Of a DNA stretch of 64,000 nt, positions 42,459-51,900 are shown in pieces. Both the position numbers and the translations under genes were made by a program. Within the stretch, counting starts at the first letter, position 1; each line of letters opens with the position of its first letter. Source of the stretch: Chryseobacterium nepalense (GTDB taxonomy: Bacteria; Bacteroidota; Bacteroidia; Flavobacteriales; Weeksellaceae). The notes under the pieces were generated by a model that worked only from the letters and a program-made list of their open reading frames with translations, was not told the origin of the DNA and did no database searches. The stretch covers positions 1,240,001 to 1,304,000 of the forward strand of contig NZ_CP096203.1 in the NCBI RefSeq assembly GCF_023195755.1, written 5' to 3'.

Positions 42459-43980
42459 AGCGTTGAAAATTAAAACATGGCCTAATAAATCTATCGAAGT
42501 GAATCATAATCATATTATTCAGAAAGTTTTTATTGAAATTACCGTCAGCAATAAAGAAAAAGCACATTATATAAAAGATGATATCAACAGCTTTTTGTCT
42601 ATTGATGTTTTCCCGGAAATAGAAAAATACATCAATGATTTAGAGGCTCAACTGCACGGTCATACAGTGCAGATTCCCCGGCTGAAACTGGATCTTGATG
42701 TAAAAAACAGTTCGCTTGATTCTGAATTAAAGAATAAAATTACAGAGCTTTTTAAAGAGCAACTTTCAGAAATAATTCGGCCAGGTGATGTATCTGATGA
42801 AAAAACAGAACATCGGTCCAAGCCATATTGGGTTAATAATGAAGAAAAGATACTGCAAACTTTTATCTATTTTTTAGAGAATGGATTGATGCCATGGTGG
42901 AATTCTGGGAAAGAAGGTATGGACTTACTGGAAACAACTGTTTTTGCCGATCTTATTGCTACTCCGGGTTTTCAAAAAAATATAATTCCTGTTTTGCCCA
43001 AACAATATGTACAGGAACGGATCATCAATCAGCTTTCGGATGAACAGATTGCTCAATTATGTTTAACCATTTTAGAAAACAAAGATTTACAGATTAATCT
43101 AGATATTATTGTGAAGAGCCATTATCTATCAAGTCTGAATCCCGCTGAAAGAACTTTTATATGGCGCCTGGTTTTCCTTGCATTGATAAAATATCTGCAC
43201 TCCTCAGAGGCTTATCTCCGGGAATATCTTTCAGAGCATGTTTCAAAAGAAAATCCGGAATTGTTCAGGAAAAAAATAAGCCATAAAACCCGTAAAACTT
43301 TAGCCCAAATCTTTCCTTTTATTGAAGAAAATAAAATTTTTGAAGGGGGTCAAAATCAGGAAGACAACAAAAACACTGAAATTATTTCAAATACCCATAA
43401 AGATGATGAGGAAAATATCTTAAAAACACCCATCAGAACAAAAGATCAGAAGCCTAAAGAAATTGGTAATGACGGAATTCCAGATGACGGACAGTATGTG
43501 CAGAATGCAGGACTTGTCCTGATACACCCTTTCATTAAAACTTTCTTTGAACATTGTGATCTTCTGAACAAAGAAACCCAGAAACTCACTGATCCTGAAT
43601 TGTGTGCACATTTGCTTCATTATGTTGCTACCGGAAATATCAACGCTCCTGAATACGAAATGATATTTGAAAAATTTTTATGCAATATACCGATGCATCA
43701 AAGTATCAACAGGCATATCAAACTTTCCAGGAAGCATAAAAATGAGGCCAAAAATGTTATTGAAAGTGTGCTTCACAACTGGAGTCCGATGAAAAAATCA
43801 TCCCCGGCACTATTACAAAATGAGTTTTTTCAACGGCCGGGCAAACTTGTTGTTACCGAATATGATTACACGCTTACGGTAGAACGAAAAACTCAGGATA
43901 TTTTGATGGACAAACTTAGCTGGGGAATTGGTTTTGTAAAATTACCGTGGAAGGAAAAATTTATGCTGGTAAATTGGTAA
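42436..43980 (+). CDS. Contractile injection system tape-measure protein (Afp14-like)
   Basis: 514 residues from a GTG at 42436; no ATG is available near the N-terminus, and TTG at 42460 is an alternative start. The N-terminal part has the family opening (NHNHIIQKVFIEITVSNKEK, then a PEIEKYINDLEAQL helix and an IPRLKLDLDV strand). A polar linker (~290-355) follows. The C-terminal domain has NAGLVLIHPFIKTFFEHCDL, LLHYVATGNINAPEYEMIFE, WSPMKKSSPALLQNEFFQRP and the ending LSWGIGFVKLPWKEKFMLVNW-type motif. In eCIS this protein sets particle length within the tube. It is divergent from the structural operon, sharing its promoter region. Confidence 0.88.
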   Translation: MENLTGNKALKIKTWPNKSIEVNHNHIIQKVFIEITVSNKEKAHYIKDDINSFLSIDVFPEIEKYINDLEAQLHGHTVQIPRLKLDLDVKNSSLDSELKNKITELFKEQLSEIIRPGDVSDEKTEHRSKPYWVNNEEKILQTFIYFLENGLMPWWNSGKEGMDLLETTVFADLIATPGFQKNIIPVLPKQYVQERIINQLSDEQIAQLCLTILENKDLQINLDIIVKSHYLSSLNPAERTFIWRLVFLALIKYLHSSEAYLREYLSEHVSKENPELFRKKISHKTRKTLAQIFPFIEENKIFEGGQNQEDNKNTEIISNTHKDDEENILKTPIRTKDQKPKEIGNDGIPDDGQYVQNAGLVLIHPFIKTFFEHCDLLNKETQKLTDPELCAHLLHYVATGNINAPEYEMIFEKFLCNIPMHQSINRHIKLSRKHKNEAKNVIESVLHNWSPMKKSSPALLQNEFFQRPGKLVVTEYDYTLTVERKTQDILMDKLSWGIGFVKLPWKEKFMLVNW

Positions 43981-44417
43981 TTTATATGTTCAAAAAGCTT
44001 TGACCTTTGGAGTTAAATTTTCCCACGGATCGCAAGGATCTTCACAGAGAAAATAACATATGAGTCACAGAGAATTTTTTGATAATCTTGAAAATATTTC
44101 AGAACATATTAGAAAAATCAAAGACTTTAAACTTTGTATACTTTTTTTTAACATCAACCATTTAACACCTTTACACAACATAAATGTCTTTTGCTGCTTT
44201 TGTGGTTAAAAATTAAACCACGGATTGACGCAGATTTTCACAGAAACGTTAACATATGAGTTACAGAGACTTTTTTTTGATAATCTTCTGTGGCTCATGT
44301 GTTCAAAGCTTTGACCTTTTTGCGGTTACATCTAAATTGGCCGAATAAACTTTTATATAAAACAGAATAGATTAAAAGAAAATAGCGAATATTCGGTTTA
44401 ATTCTTAAATTAGTCTC
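43981..44417. other. Intergenic region holding two related repeat elements
   Basis: No gene was seen. Most of the region is the repeat pair described at 43989-44335, followed by AT-rich DNA before the lipoprotein start. Confidence 0.5.
43989..44335. repeat. Two copies of a degenerate intergenic repeat (CACGGAT..TTCACAGA..TAACATATGAGT type)
   Basis: Copy A (43989-44094) and copy B (44218-44335) share CCACGGAT, TTCACAGA, TAACATATGAGT.ACAGAGA, TTTTTTGATAATCTT and a TTCAAA..GCTTTGACCTTT block, which lies before the rest in copy A and after it in copy B. Such ..CACGGAT..CACAGA.. intergenic repeats are common in Bacteroidota genomes, and this pair marks the eCIS/flank border. Confidence 0.6.
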
Positions 44418-44864
44418 ATGAAAAGGAATCTTTATCTCATCATCATATCATTTTCTCTTGTCAGCTGCTATACCTATCAGGTAAAAAAACAACCTGATCC
44501 GATGGCAGCAAGTAAAGATGCGTCTAAAAACAACGGAAAGCAGGGAAACATGCCTCCTCAGAATATGACCTCGCAGCAACCGGCACCTCCGGCACCTGTA
44601 AATGTTCAGGAGAAACTGGCAGCCGGCAAAAATGTAAAAATAGATGTTGACGGCAAAAAATACAAAGTAATTGTGGACAAATGGGAAAGAGACAGCCTGG
44701 TCGCACATCCTGTTCATAATGCAAAAAAGACACTGAAATTCCATAAGAATCAGATTAATGCAGAAAAGATTGCAGAAAAACGTTTTTCACAACCGATCGC
44801 GGATATCATTACCGTAGTTGCTTATGCCGGAATTGGAGTTGCAATCTACTCTCTTCTGCAATAA
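44418..44864 (+). CDS. Small lipoprotein with Pro-rich linker and C-terminal membrane helix
   Basis: 148 residues. MKRNLYLIIISFSLVSC is a lipoprotein signal with lipobox LVSC (Cys17). A Pro/Gln/Asn-rich linker (~35-65, PPQNMTSQQPAPPAPVNVQ) is followed by a small beta domain (NVKIDVDGKKYKVIVDKWER) and a C-terminal hydrophobic helix (IITVVAYAGIGVAIYSLL). No enzymatic motif. It lies just outside the eCIS cluster and need not belong to it. Function unknown. Confidence 0.75.
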   Translation: MKRNLYLIIISFSLVSCYTYQVKKQPDPMAASKDASKNNGKQGNMPPQNMTSQQPAPPAPVNVQEKLAAGKNVKIDVDGKKYKVIVDKWERDSLVAHPVHNAKKTLKFHKNQINAEKIAEKRFSQPIADIITVVAYAGIGVAIYSLLQ

Positions 44865-44878
44865 TGCAAAATATAATA

Positions 44879-44918
44879 ATAACAACAGACCCATATTTTA
44901 ATGGGTCTGTGTTGTTTT
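44879..44918. terminator. Bidirectional terminator between convergent genes
   Basis: ACAGACCCAT (44885-44894) pairs with ATGGGTCTGT (44901-44910), extended past a single bulge by AACAA/TTGTT and ending in TTTT. It separates the lipoprotein gene from the leftward 104-residue gene. Confidence 0.8.
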
Positions 44919-44933
44919 AAGGCTTATATAAAA

Positions 44934-45248
44934 TTATGTTTTTTCGCAGAATGATATTGTGATCTCTGCATTGATACGAATCTTTCGGTTTTTGGCTTTA
45001 CCTGCATCAATTAATTCTTCAATTTTTGCTTTGTCATTTTTTAATTTCGGGATTCGTTTCTGAGAATTCTCATCATCGACTCCAAATCTTTCCAAAGAAC
45101 GCCAGTTGTTTAAATTGTGATAATTTATTTTGAAACTGTAAATCTTGGAAAGTATTTCTTTAGCATCTTCTGGAGAAAATACGCCCTTGATCAGAAAAAA
45201 TGTATTGTCTGTTTTGATGTTTGTATTTTTAATAGTATTTGTTTTCAT
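44934..45248 (-). CDS. Hypothetical 104-residue protein
   Basis: A small, highly basic and Asn/Lys-rich soluble protein (MKTNTIKNTNIKTDNTFFLI at the start, IRINAEITISFCEKT at the end). It has a hydrophobic strand and a helix (FSPEDAKEILSKIYSF) and no signal peptide. No family was recognised. Because it lies between a strong terminator and the isocitrate dehydrogenase gene on the same strand, it may be an independent small gene. Confidence 0.5.
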   Translation of the reverse strand: MKTNTIKNTNIKTDNTFFLIKGVFSPEDAKEILSKIYSFKINYHNLNNWRSLERFGVDDENSQKRIPKLKNDKAKIEELIDAGKAKNRKIRINAEITISFCEKT

Positions 45249-45325
45249 CTTATTTAGAATTGAAATTGTAATAAAAATTTTTAAATCAACAATAAAATCC
45301 TCAACTATCTCTGAGATGTTCTATA

Positions 45326-46762
45326 TTACTGCCCCTGCGCTAAAGAATAAGCCACTTTCCCGTCAAAAGAATATAGATTTTCGGTTTTTATGACATCAAT
45401 ATCTTCCTCTATAGCTCTGGTGAGTAACGTGGCAATATCAATTTTACTGATTTCCAGGCTTTGCTGAGGCCTGAATCTGCAGCGCCAGTGATCGGTACAG
45501 AAAGTCTCTTTGAAACCATCCGGCCAGACTTTGATTCCCCTGTTAGTAATTACATTAAGTTTTATGCCTCCTATTTCCAGGCGCTGTAATTTACCGGCCA
45601 GCTCATTGGCATCCGTACCGTTCCAGTGTACAAAAAGATCCACTCCGTCCAGTACTTTTTTAGCTTTGGCTCTGCGTCTGTACTTCGGAAGGTTAAGGGT
45701 ATAATTATTCAGGTGCTGAACGGATTTTAACACTGATGGTTTTTTACCAAGATTAAGCACAACCGCTTGTGCAAATTCCTGTGTTCCAACTTTTTTTATA
45801 CTTACGCCTTCTTTAAATATATCAGCGGTATGAATTCCGTCTTCCAATGTTTTCAGCCATGCATTATGTACTTTTTCAGCCACCTGGTTTTGTCCGATGT
45901 GATTCAGCATCATAATCGCTGCCTGAATAAGTCCGGAAGGATTCGCTACATTCTGTCCGGCTATAGCAGGAGCAGACCCGTGAATCGCTTCAAACATGGC
46001 ACATTCTTCTCCTATATTTGCTGAGCCTGCAAGACCGACTGAACCTGTAAGCTGTGCTGCAATATCACTTAAAACATCACCATACAGATTAGGCATTACC
46101 ACCACATCAAACAGTTCCGGTGTATCTGCCATTTTCGCAGCTCCGATATCAATAATCCAATGTTCATTTTCTATTTCAGGGTATTCAGCCGCGATTTCAT
46201 TAAAAACCTGGTGGAACAATCCGTCGGTCTGCTTCATAATATTATCTTTGGTGAAGCATGTTACTTTTTTTCTGTTCTGCTGTTTGGCATATTCAAAAGC
46301 ATAACGGATGATTTTTTCGCATCCCGGCCTGCTTATCAGTTTTAAACATTGCACTACTTCATCCGTCTGCTGATGCTCAATTCCTGCATACAAATCTTCT
46401 TCGTTCTCTCTTACGATCACAATATCCATTACGGGATGTTTGGTTTGTATAAAGGGATAAAAGCTTGCACAAGGCCTTACATTGGCATACAAGCCCAGAA
46501 ATTTTCTGGTGCTGACGTTAAGGCTCTTGTATCCGCCACCCTGAGGGGTTGTGATGGGTGCTTTCAGGAATATTTTATTACGCCTGATTATTTCCCAGGA
46601 TTCATCGCTGATACCTGATGTGTGTCCTTCAAGGTAAATTTTTTCTCCGATTTCAATTTCATTAATTTCAATTCTCGCACCTGCTGCTAAAATGATCTTT
46701 AGCGTTGCATTCATAATTTCGGGACCGATGCCGTCACCTTTGGCTACTGTAATTGTTGTCAT
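45326..46762 (-). CDS. icd: Isocitrate dehydrogenase, long form (C-terminally extended)
   Basis: 478 residues from ATG 46762; a TTG at 46783 gives a longer frame that I reject because MTTITVAKGDGIGPEI is the normal family start. Isocitrate/isopropylmalate dehydrogenase features: GDGIGPEIM, KAPITTPQGGGYKSLNVSTR then KFLGLYANVRP, VRENEEDLYAGIEH, the signature NLYGDVLSDIAAQLTGSVGL and EAIHGSAPAIAGQNVANPSG. The ~140-residue C-terminal extension is as in Thermus/Rickettsia-type enzymes. It converts isocitrate to 2-oxoglutarate and CO2 in the TCA cycle. Cofactor is unclear: PAIAGQ lacks the Lys-Tyr pair that binds the NADP phosphate in the E. coli enzyme. Divergent from a LysR-type gene. Confidence 0.9.
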   Translation of the reverse strand: MTTITVAKGDGIGPEIMNATLKIILAAGARIEINEIEIGEKIYLEGHTSGISDESWEIIRRNKIFLKAPITTPQGGGYKSLNVSTRKFLGLYANVRPCASFYPFIQTKHPVMDIVIVRENEEDLYAGIEHQQTDEVVQCLKLISRPGCEKIIRYAFEYAKQQNRKKVTCFTKDNIMKQTDGLFHQVFNEIAAEYPEIENEHWIIDIGAAKMADTPELFDVVVMPNLYGDVLSDIAAQLTGSVGLAGSANIGEECAMFEAIHGSAPAIAGQNVANPSGLIQAAIMMLNHIGQNQVAEKVHNAWLKTLEDGIHTADIFKEGVSIKKVGTQEFAQAVVLNLGKKPSVLKSVQHLNNYTLNLPKYRRRAKAKKVLDGVDLFVHWNGTDANELAGKLQRLEIGGIKLNVITNRGIKVWPDGFKETFCTDHWRCRFRPQQSLEISKIDIATLLTRAIEEDIDVIKTENLYSFDGKVAYSLAQGQ

Positions 46763-46814
46763 AATACTTTTTTTACATGACAAAGTTGTGCATTTTAATT
46801 CATTTATTTTTATT

Positions 46815-46822
46815 TATATTTG
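46815..46822 (+). promoter_or_regulatory. -7 box (TATATTTG) for the LysR-type gene
   Basis: TATATTTG matches the Bacteroidota -7 consensus, 24 bp before the 46847 start. The short divergent spacer (46763-46846) would let the LysR protein regulate both itself and isocitrate dehydrogenase. Confidence 0.5.
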
Positions 46823-46846
46823 TAATTGATAACATAAAATAATTTT

Positions 46847-47764
46847 ATGAATTATACGCTTAATCAGCTTCAGATTTTTTTAAAAGTTGTACAAACAGGA
46901 AGCGTAACCAAAGCGGCGGAAGCGTTATTTCTGACACAGCCTGCAGTTTCAATCCAGCTGAAAAATTTCCAGGATCAGTTTAATATTCCCTTAACGGAAG
47001 TTGTCGGCAGAAAGCTTTATGTAACCGACTTCGGTAAAGAGATTGCGCATGCAGCGGAAGAAATTGTGAACCAGATTCATTCCATCAACTATAAAACGTT
47101 GGCATATCAGGGACAGGTAACCGGAAGGCTGAAAATTTCGGTTGTTTCCACCGGGAAATATGTAATGCCTTATTTTCTTTCGGGTTTTATCCGTCAGCAT
47201 CCCGGAATTGAACTTGTAATGGATGTTACCAATAAGGAAAAAGTGATTGAAAGCCTGGAAAACAATGAGGTAGATTTTGCCCTTGTATCAATCTTGCCAA
47301 GTGCATTAAATATTGAACGGATGGATCTCCTTCAGAATAAACTTTACCTTGTAGGGAATTCCCAAAACAGCGAGCAAACCATCACGCTGGAAGATTTTGA
47401 GAGCATTCCTTTAATTTTCAGGGAGAAAGGATCCGGAACGCGAACAACTATGGAAGGCTTTATCAAACATAAAAACATCTCTGTTTTAAAAAAAATGGAA
47501 CTCACATCCAACGAGGCCGTAAAACAGGCATTACTGGCAGGATTGGGCTATTCTATCATGCCGCTTATCGGAATCAGAAATGAACTGTACAATCAGGAGC
47601 TGAAAATCATTCCTATCAAGGGTCTTCCCATAAAGACCATGTGGAGTCTGATCTGGATGCGTGGTAAAAAACATTCCCCGGTTTCTGAACTGTATTTACA
47701 GTATCTTCAAAAAGCCAAGGCAGAGATTATCGAAGAAAGGTTTAGCTGGTGTGAGCAGTATTAG
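46847..47764 (+). CDS. LysR-family transcriptional regulator
   Basis: 305 residues. Residues 5-65 form the winged helix-turn-helix (LNQLQIFLKVVQTGSVTKAA, EALFLTQPAVSIQLKNFQ). Residues ~95-295 are the periplasmic-binding-like effector domain (GRLKISVVSTGKYVMPYFLS, DFALVSILPS, ALLAGLGYSIMPLIGI). The sequence is CbbR-like in its overall layout. LysR regulators commonly control the adjacent divergent gene, so regulation of isocitrate dehydrogenase is plausible. A strong terminator follows the stop. Confidence 0.9.
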   Translation: MNYTLNQLQIFLKVVQTGSVTKAAEALFLTQPAVSIQLKNFQDQFNIPLTEVVGRKLYVTDFGKEIAHAAEEIVNQIHSINYKTLAYQGQVTGRLKISVVSTGKYVMPYFLSGFIRQHPGIELVMDVTNKEKVIESLENNEVDFALVSILPSALNIERMDLLQNKLYLVGNSQNSEQTITLEDFESIPLIFREKGSGTRTTMEGFIKHKNISVLKKMELTSNEAVKQALLAGLGYSIMPLIGIRNELYNQELKIIPIKGLPIKTMWSLIWMRGKKHSPVSELYLQYLQKAKAEIIEERFSWCEQY

Positions 47765-47793
47765 GATGTTTGCAAGTTTCTTGAAAAAATACA

Positions 47794-47824
47794 AATCGGG
47801 CTGCCTTTTCAAGGCAGCCCGATT
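47794..47824. terminator. Strong rho-independent terminator after the LysR gene
   Basis: AATCGGGCTGCCTT (47794-47807) pairs perfectly with AAGGCAGCCCGATT (47811-47824) over 14 bp with a 3-nt loop. It lies between convergent genes and can serve both. Confidence 0.85.
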
Positions 47825-47873
47825 GTTTAATGTTGAATTGGTGTAACCTTTTCAGTATTACGATAATTTATTA

Positions 47874-48323
47874 TTAATTCATTTCCTGAACATAAAAACT
47901 AATTGTATCCAGTTTAATATTAAATGCTCTTGATTCACCGGTTGTTGTAACAGCATTTTTTGCATTTAGAAAATATATACTGTCGTTTTTAATGATAAAA
48001 ACTCGTTGGAGAATTTCCCATGAAATTTCAGATTCTTTTCCGCAAGAGGTTATTACAAAATACGGATTCGTTATTGCACCACCTTTTGATTCTACATTGC
48101 ATTTACAATCTTTTTTCAAATTATAGCATTCTGCAAGCGGTGGTGAATACCAGTCAACAGTATCACCTTCTGCATTTACAACAGGTGGTGTTTTATAATG
48201 GTAAACATTCTCGAATTTATTTCTAACATCTAACGGAAGATCTTTATAGGTTATTCCTTTTTTTTCCGGCTGCGAGCAGCTGTAAAGAAAAAATAGCAAA
48301 CATATTGTGAATAGTGGCTTCAT
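47874..48323 (-). CDS. Small lipoprotein of unknown function
   Basis: 149 residues from ATG 48323 (MKPLFTICLLFFLYSC, lipobox LYSC); the upstream ATG at 48350 would put nine polar residues before the signal, so the shorter start is preferred. The mature part has five Cys (including ECYNLKKDCKCN and SCGKE) and beta-type stretches (FVITSCGKESEISWEILQRV). No domain was recognised. It follows the Rhs toxin/immunity-like unit after a terminator and may be independent of it. Confidence 0.65.
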   Translation of the reverse strand: MKPLFTICLLFFLYSCSQPEKKGITYKDLPLDVRNKFENVYHYKTPPVVNAEGDTVDWYSPPLAECYNLKKDCKCNVESKGGAITNPYFVITSCGKESEISWEILQRVFIIKNDSIYFLNAKNAVTTTGESRAFNIKLDTISFYVQEMN

Positions 48324-48362
48324 ACTTCTGTAAGTTTTTTTAACAATCAATGCTATATAAAA

Positions 48363-48384
48363 ACTCCCTTACAAATGCAAGGGA
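48363..48384 (-). terminator. Terminator closing the Rhs/immunity-like operon
   Basis: CTCCCTT (48363-48369) pairs with AAGGGAG (48378-48384). On the minus strand it is followed by a T-run, 36 bp beyond the stop of the 48420-48896 gene. Confidence 0.7.
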
Positions 48385-48419
48385 GAAATATTTAATAAAA
48401 ATTATTTTTAATATAATTT

Positions 48420-48896
48420 CTATTTGTTAACTTTTTTCGTTGCTTGTATAGCATCTCTTTCAAGTTCTTTTTTGTAAATAAATTTTTGAGAAAAATCATC
48501 TTTCATAACAAGATAATGTGACTGGAGTTCCCAAATATCTATTTCATTTTTATAGAAATCAAGGCTTTCAATATAAAAGTTATGCTCCGAATCAATTTTA
48601 AACCATTCAGTTACTGTTTTATCAGAATCATCATAGATATATAAAATATCAGAATTATTTTTAGAATTATTCCAAAATTTAATTATTCTTCGATAAATAC
48701 TTTTGTCACTTTCTATAGTAAGCATAATCTTTTCTATTAATAATTTATCAAGATTAAGATATTCGTATGGATGTATATATCTTGGTGTAGATCCAAATAA
48801 GAAATCTTCATTATCATCAAAATAAAAATCGGGATCAAGTTCTACTGTAAAGGTAGTAGAATCACCATATAATGTATATTCTATATTAATTCGCAT
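48420..48896 (-). CDS. Candidate immunity protein for the Rhs/Hint toxin
   Basis: 158 residues, soluble, acidic and aromatic-rich (TVELDPDFYFDDNEDFLFGS; IKFWNNSKNNSDILYIYDDS). Starts 4 bp after the stop of the giant Rhs gene, with a terminator after it, so it is the last gene of that operon. It is AT-rich like the 3' end of the Rhs gene. Small genes in this position behind polymorphic Rhs toxins usually encode the immunity protein specific to the variable tip. No homology was recognised. Confidence 0.55.
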   Translation of the reverse strand: MRINIEYTLYGDSTTFTVELDPDFYFDDNEDFLFGSTPRYIHPYEYLNLDKLLIEKIMLTIESDKSIYRRIIKFWNNSKNNSDILYIYDDSDKTVTEWFKIDSEHNFYIESLDFYKNEIDIWELQSHYLVMKDDFSQKFIYKKELERDAIQATKKVNK

Positions 48897-48900
48897 ATCT

Positions 48901-51900
48901 CTATTGTTTTTTACCTAAATTTCCTCCAGTAGATCTGGTTTCAAATGCTTTATTAAATGATTTCATGAATTTTTGGGCAGTTGCTTTATTCACTGTACCT
49001 TTTTCAACTAATCCTCCCAAATGTTCAGTTAATTCACCTTTATTCCACGAAGGTAATGAACTTAGGTCAATTCCAGGAATTTTAGCATTAGCTAAGCCTG
49101 GATTTTTTGTAATATTTGATACAGGATTTCCAATCTTTTTTAATTGTGCAGAAAAAGTTTCTATATCATTTATATTATTAGCAAATAATTTTCTAATGAA
49201 ATCACAATTATTATGTACTAAAACAGCCTGATCTGAAACAAAATAGTTATGATTATCTTTTACCTCAAAATTATACACTTCTTCATCCCTTACATATAAT
49301 TCTGTTGATAGTATCTTTAATTTAGAACCATCTTTTAAAAATAAATGATCACCCTTTTTTATTTTGCTTGCTGCCACCCAATTTTTATTAATATAAAATG
49401 GATGAGTAGGTGTACATTCAATAATTACTCCATCTGCAGTAATCTTGATTATTTCAGATGTGTTATTATTAAATAGTGTTACAACTTCTTTTAGTTCATT
49501 TAATTGTTTAGTTTCATTATATGACCATACCCTATCTCCAACAACTACTTCTTCAATTGGTTTAAATCCTTTCTCAGTAGATATTAATGTACCTTTAACA
49601 AAACAAAAACTCTCTAAAGTTTTCATGCCCTTTACAATGCTTGAATAGTTAGTTCCTATTTTTGGAACAATTTCTTCTTCCATTTTTGATGCCATTTTCA
49701 TTTCTCCTTGAGGTGCATGTATCGCAGCAACCGGATCCCATATCATAGATTGGTCAAATATAAAGAACTCTATATTTCCTAAAAATTTGTCCGAAGCTTT
49801 ACCATTATTTAGAACTCTTGCGCCCATGGTGTAAGGAGCAGCTTTACGGGTAACATTATCGACAGCAATCAATACTTTTGCAAATTGCATTGCTAATTTT
49901 TCTTTATAGCTACTTTGGCTTCCCTTACTTTGTTTACCATTTGGATCTATATAAACGATAGGGTTTTGATACGTATAAATATAAGGATTCAAATTTCCCA
50001 AGTAGAAAACTCCACCGTTATGCTGACCATCTCCATAAAATTCACTTTCCATAGAAGGATTATAAACAGCCAAAGGATCAACACCATACCAAACACTTAC
50101 TCTTGGATTATAATATCTTGCACCATAATAATAAAGTCCAGTTTCTGAATCTAATTCTTTAGCATTGAATTTATATGGATTATCATATACGCCGGACTGC
50201 TGCTCCATCATAGTCTCTCCGAATGGCAAATTCAGGAAAAATTGTGTTGTTTCAGAGTTATCATCTGTAACAAAGCTTGCTGTCCCCAAATGATCGGTAT
50301 GAAGATAATATAATCCCGGCTGTCCTCCCATTCCTGGAGGCGCCTTTGCAGTTCCTAATTCGGACGAAACCGCTCCATCAATTTCCATTTTCTGTAAATA
50401 ATTCCTGAAATCTTTCGCAGGATCAATTTCCTTCACATCTTTATTCGGAGCCTTTATGGTTGTTGGAATAAAGATATCATTATGAGGTTCGATACGGCTT
50501 GCAAAACGGGTTGTACCTTCAAAATAATTTTTGGTGTACTGTCCATCGGAAGTTACCACTACATAAGGGTTGGGATACAATTTGTAATGATCAATACCTA
50601 TACTTCCCGGATCTACCAAGGCTCCGTTCTGATACAATTGTGAACCTCCGGTTAGACTGTATTTAATCGTTCTTTCCCCTTTATCGTCATACATATAATA
50701 CTGGTAAAGCCCATTATCTGGATCTGATAAAGCTTTCAATCGGTCCTGCTCATCCCATGACATTTCATGTATTCTGTACTCATCCTTATGCATGATGGTA
50801 TTTCCATTACTATCATACTTAAAATCCTGTGTATTGCCAAAATAGCTGTCACCGATCTTTTGAATCATGTGAGTACCATCAATATACTTATATTGGTTAT
50901 AGTATGTATTTCTCTGGTTTACTACCTGGTCCACTGAATGTTCCTGGTTCTTTTCCAAAATACCTCCGGCATCATTATACTCCATATGCAGTTTGAATCC
51001 TGAATTACTTTGTGCATATGGTGAAGTACCTGGTGTGATTGGGTTTCCTGCCTTATCGACCAATCTGGAACTTCCTTCTGTCCCAATAAGCCGGTTTAAG
51101 GTATCATAATTATAATTGAATACATACTGTCCTCCCATTCCGTTTGGCGAAACGTCTGAATGATTTTCCAGCTTGGCAATATTACCTCTGTAATCATATC
51201 GGTAGCTATTGGACAAAAATCCAATTCCCGAAGCATTTGCAAGAGTAGAAAAATTTAATCTTCTGTTTGTAGGTACGTATCCAAATCTGTTCACCACTCC
51301 ATTTCCGTACGTCACTTTTGTTTTCTGCTCATACAAGTCGTAGGTGATTTCTTTAATATAATCCTGATAATCATTTCTGACAGATTTTAAATTTCCTCCC
51401 ATGTTATATCCATAGTATACATTTTCACCATCAGGATACGTAATTTGTTTAATACGGTTCCAGCTGTCATAATTAAAAAATGTCTGGAAGTTCATCGTTG
51501 GGATATTATACCCAAAAACAGTCCTATTTTCAGAAACGATCTCACCCATCTTTCCATAGCTATAAACGGTATATCCTGTACCATCACTCTTTGTATACAT
51601 TCTTCCTGAGTTGTTTCCATAACCTCCATTTAAATATCCGTAATGAACATTATTTGGATTTGCAGAACCGTCAGGAAGATTTGGTAATTCAATATCCGTA
51701 ATTCTGTTGTAATCATATACATAATGAATATAATGCGTACTGATATTAGGATCATTGGAAAGGTTAGGCGTTGAAAGTATGATAAGGTTACCAGCCTGAT
51801 CATATTGATATTCGGTTTGCCCTTTATCTGGGTGATTCATTCCAATTCTTCTCCCTGCCATATCATAATCATAATATGTAGATATATCTTGCGGATCTGT

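Noticed and set aside
46763..46783. TTG start giving a longer isocitrate dehydrogenase
   Set aside because: The family N-terminus starts at the ATG 46762 (MTTITVAKGDGIG).
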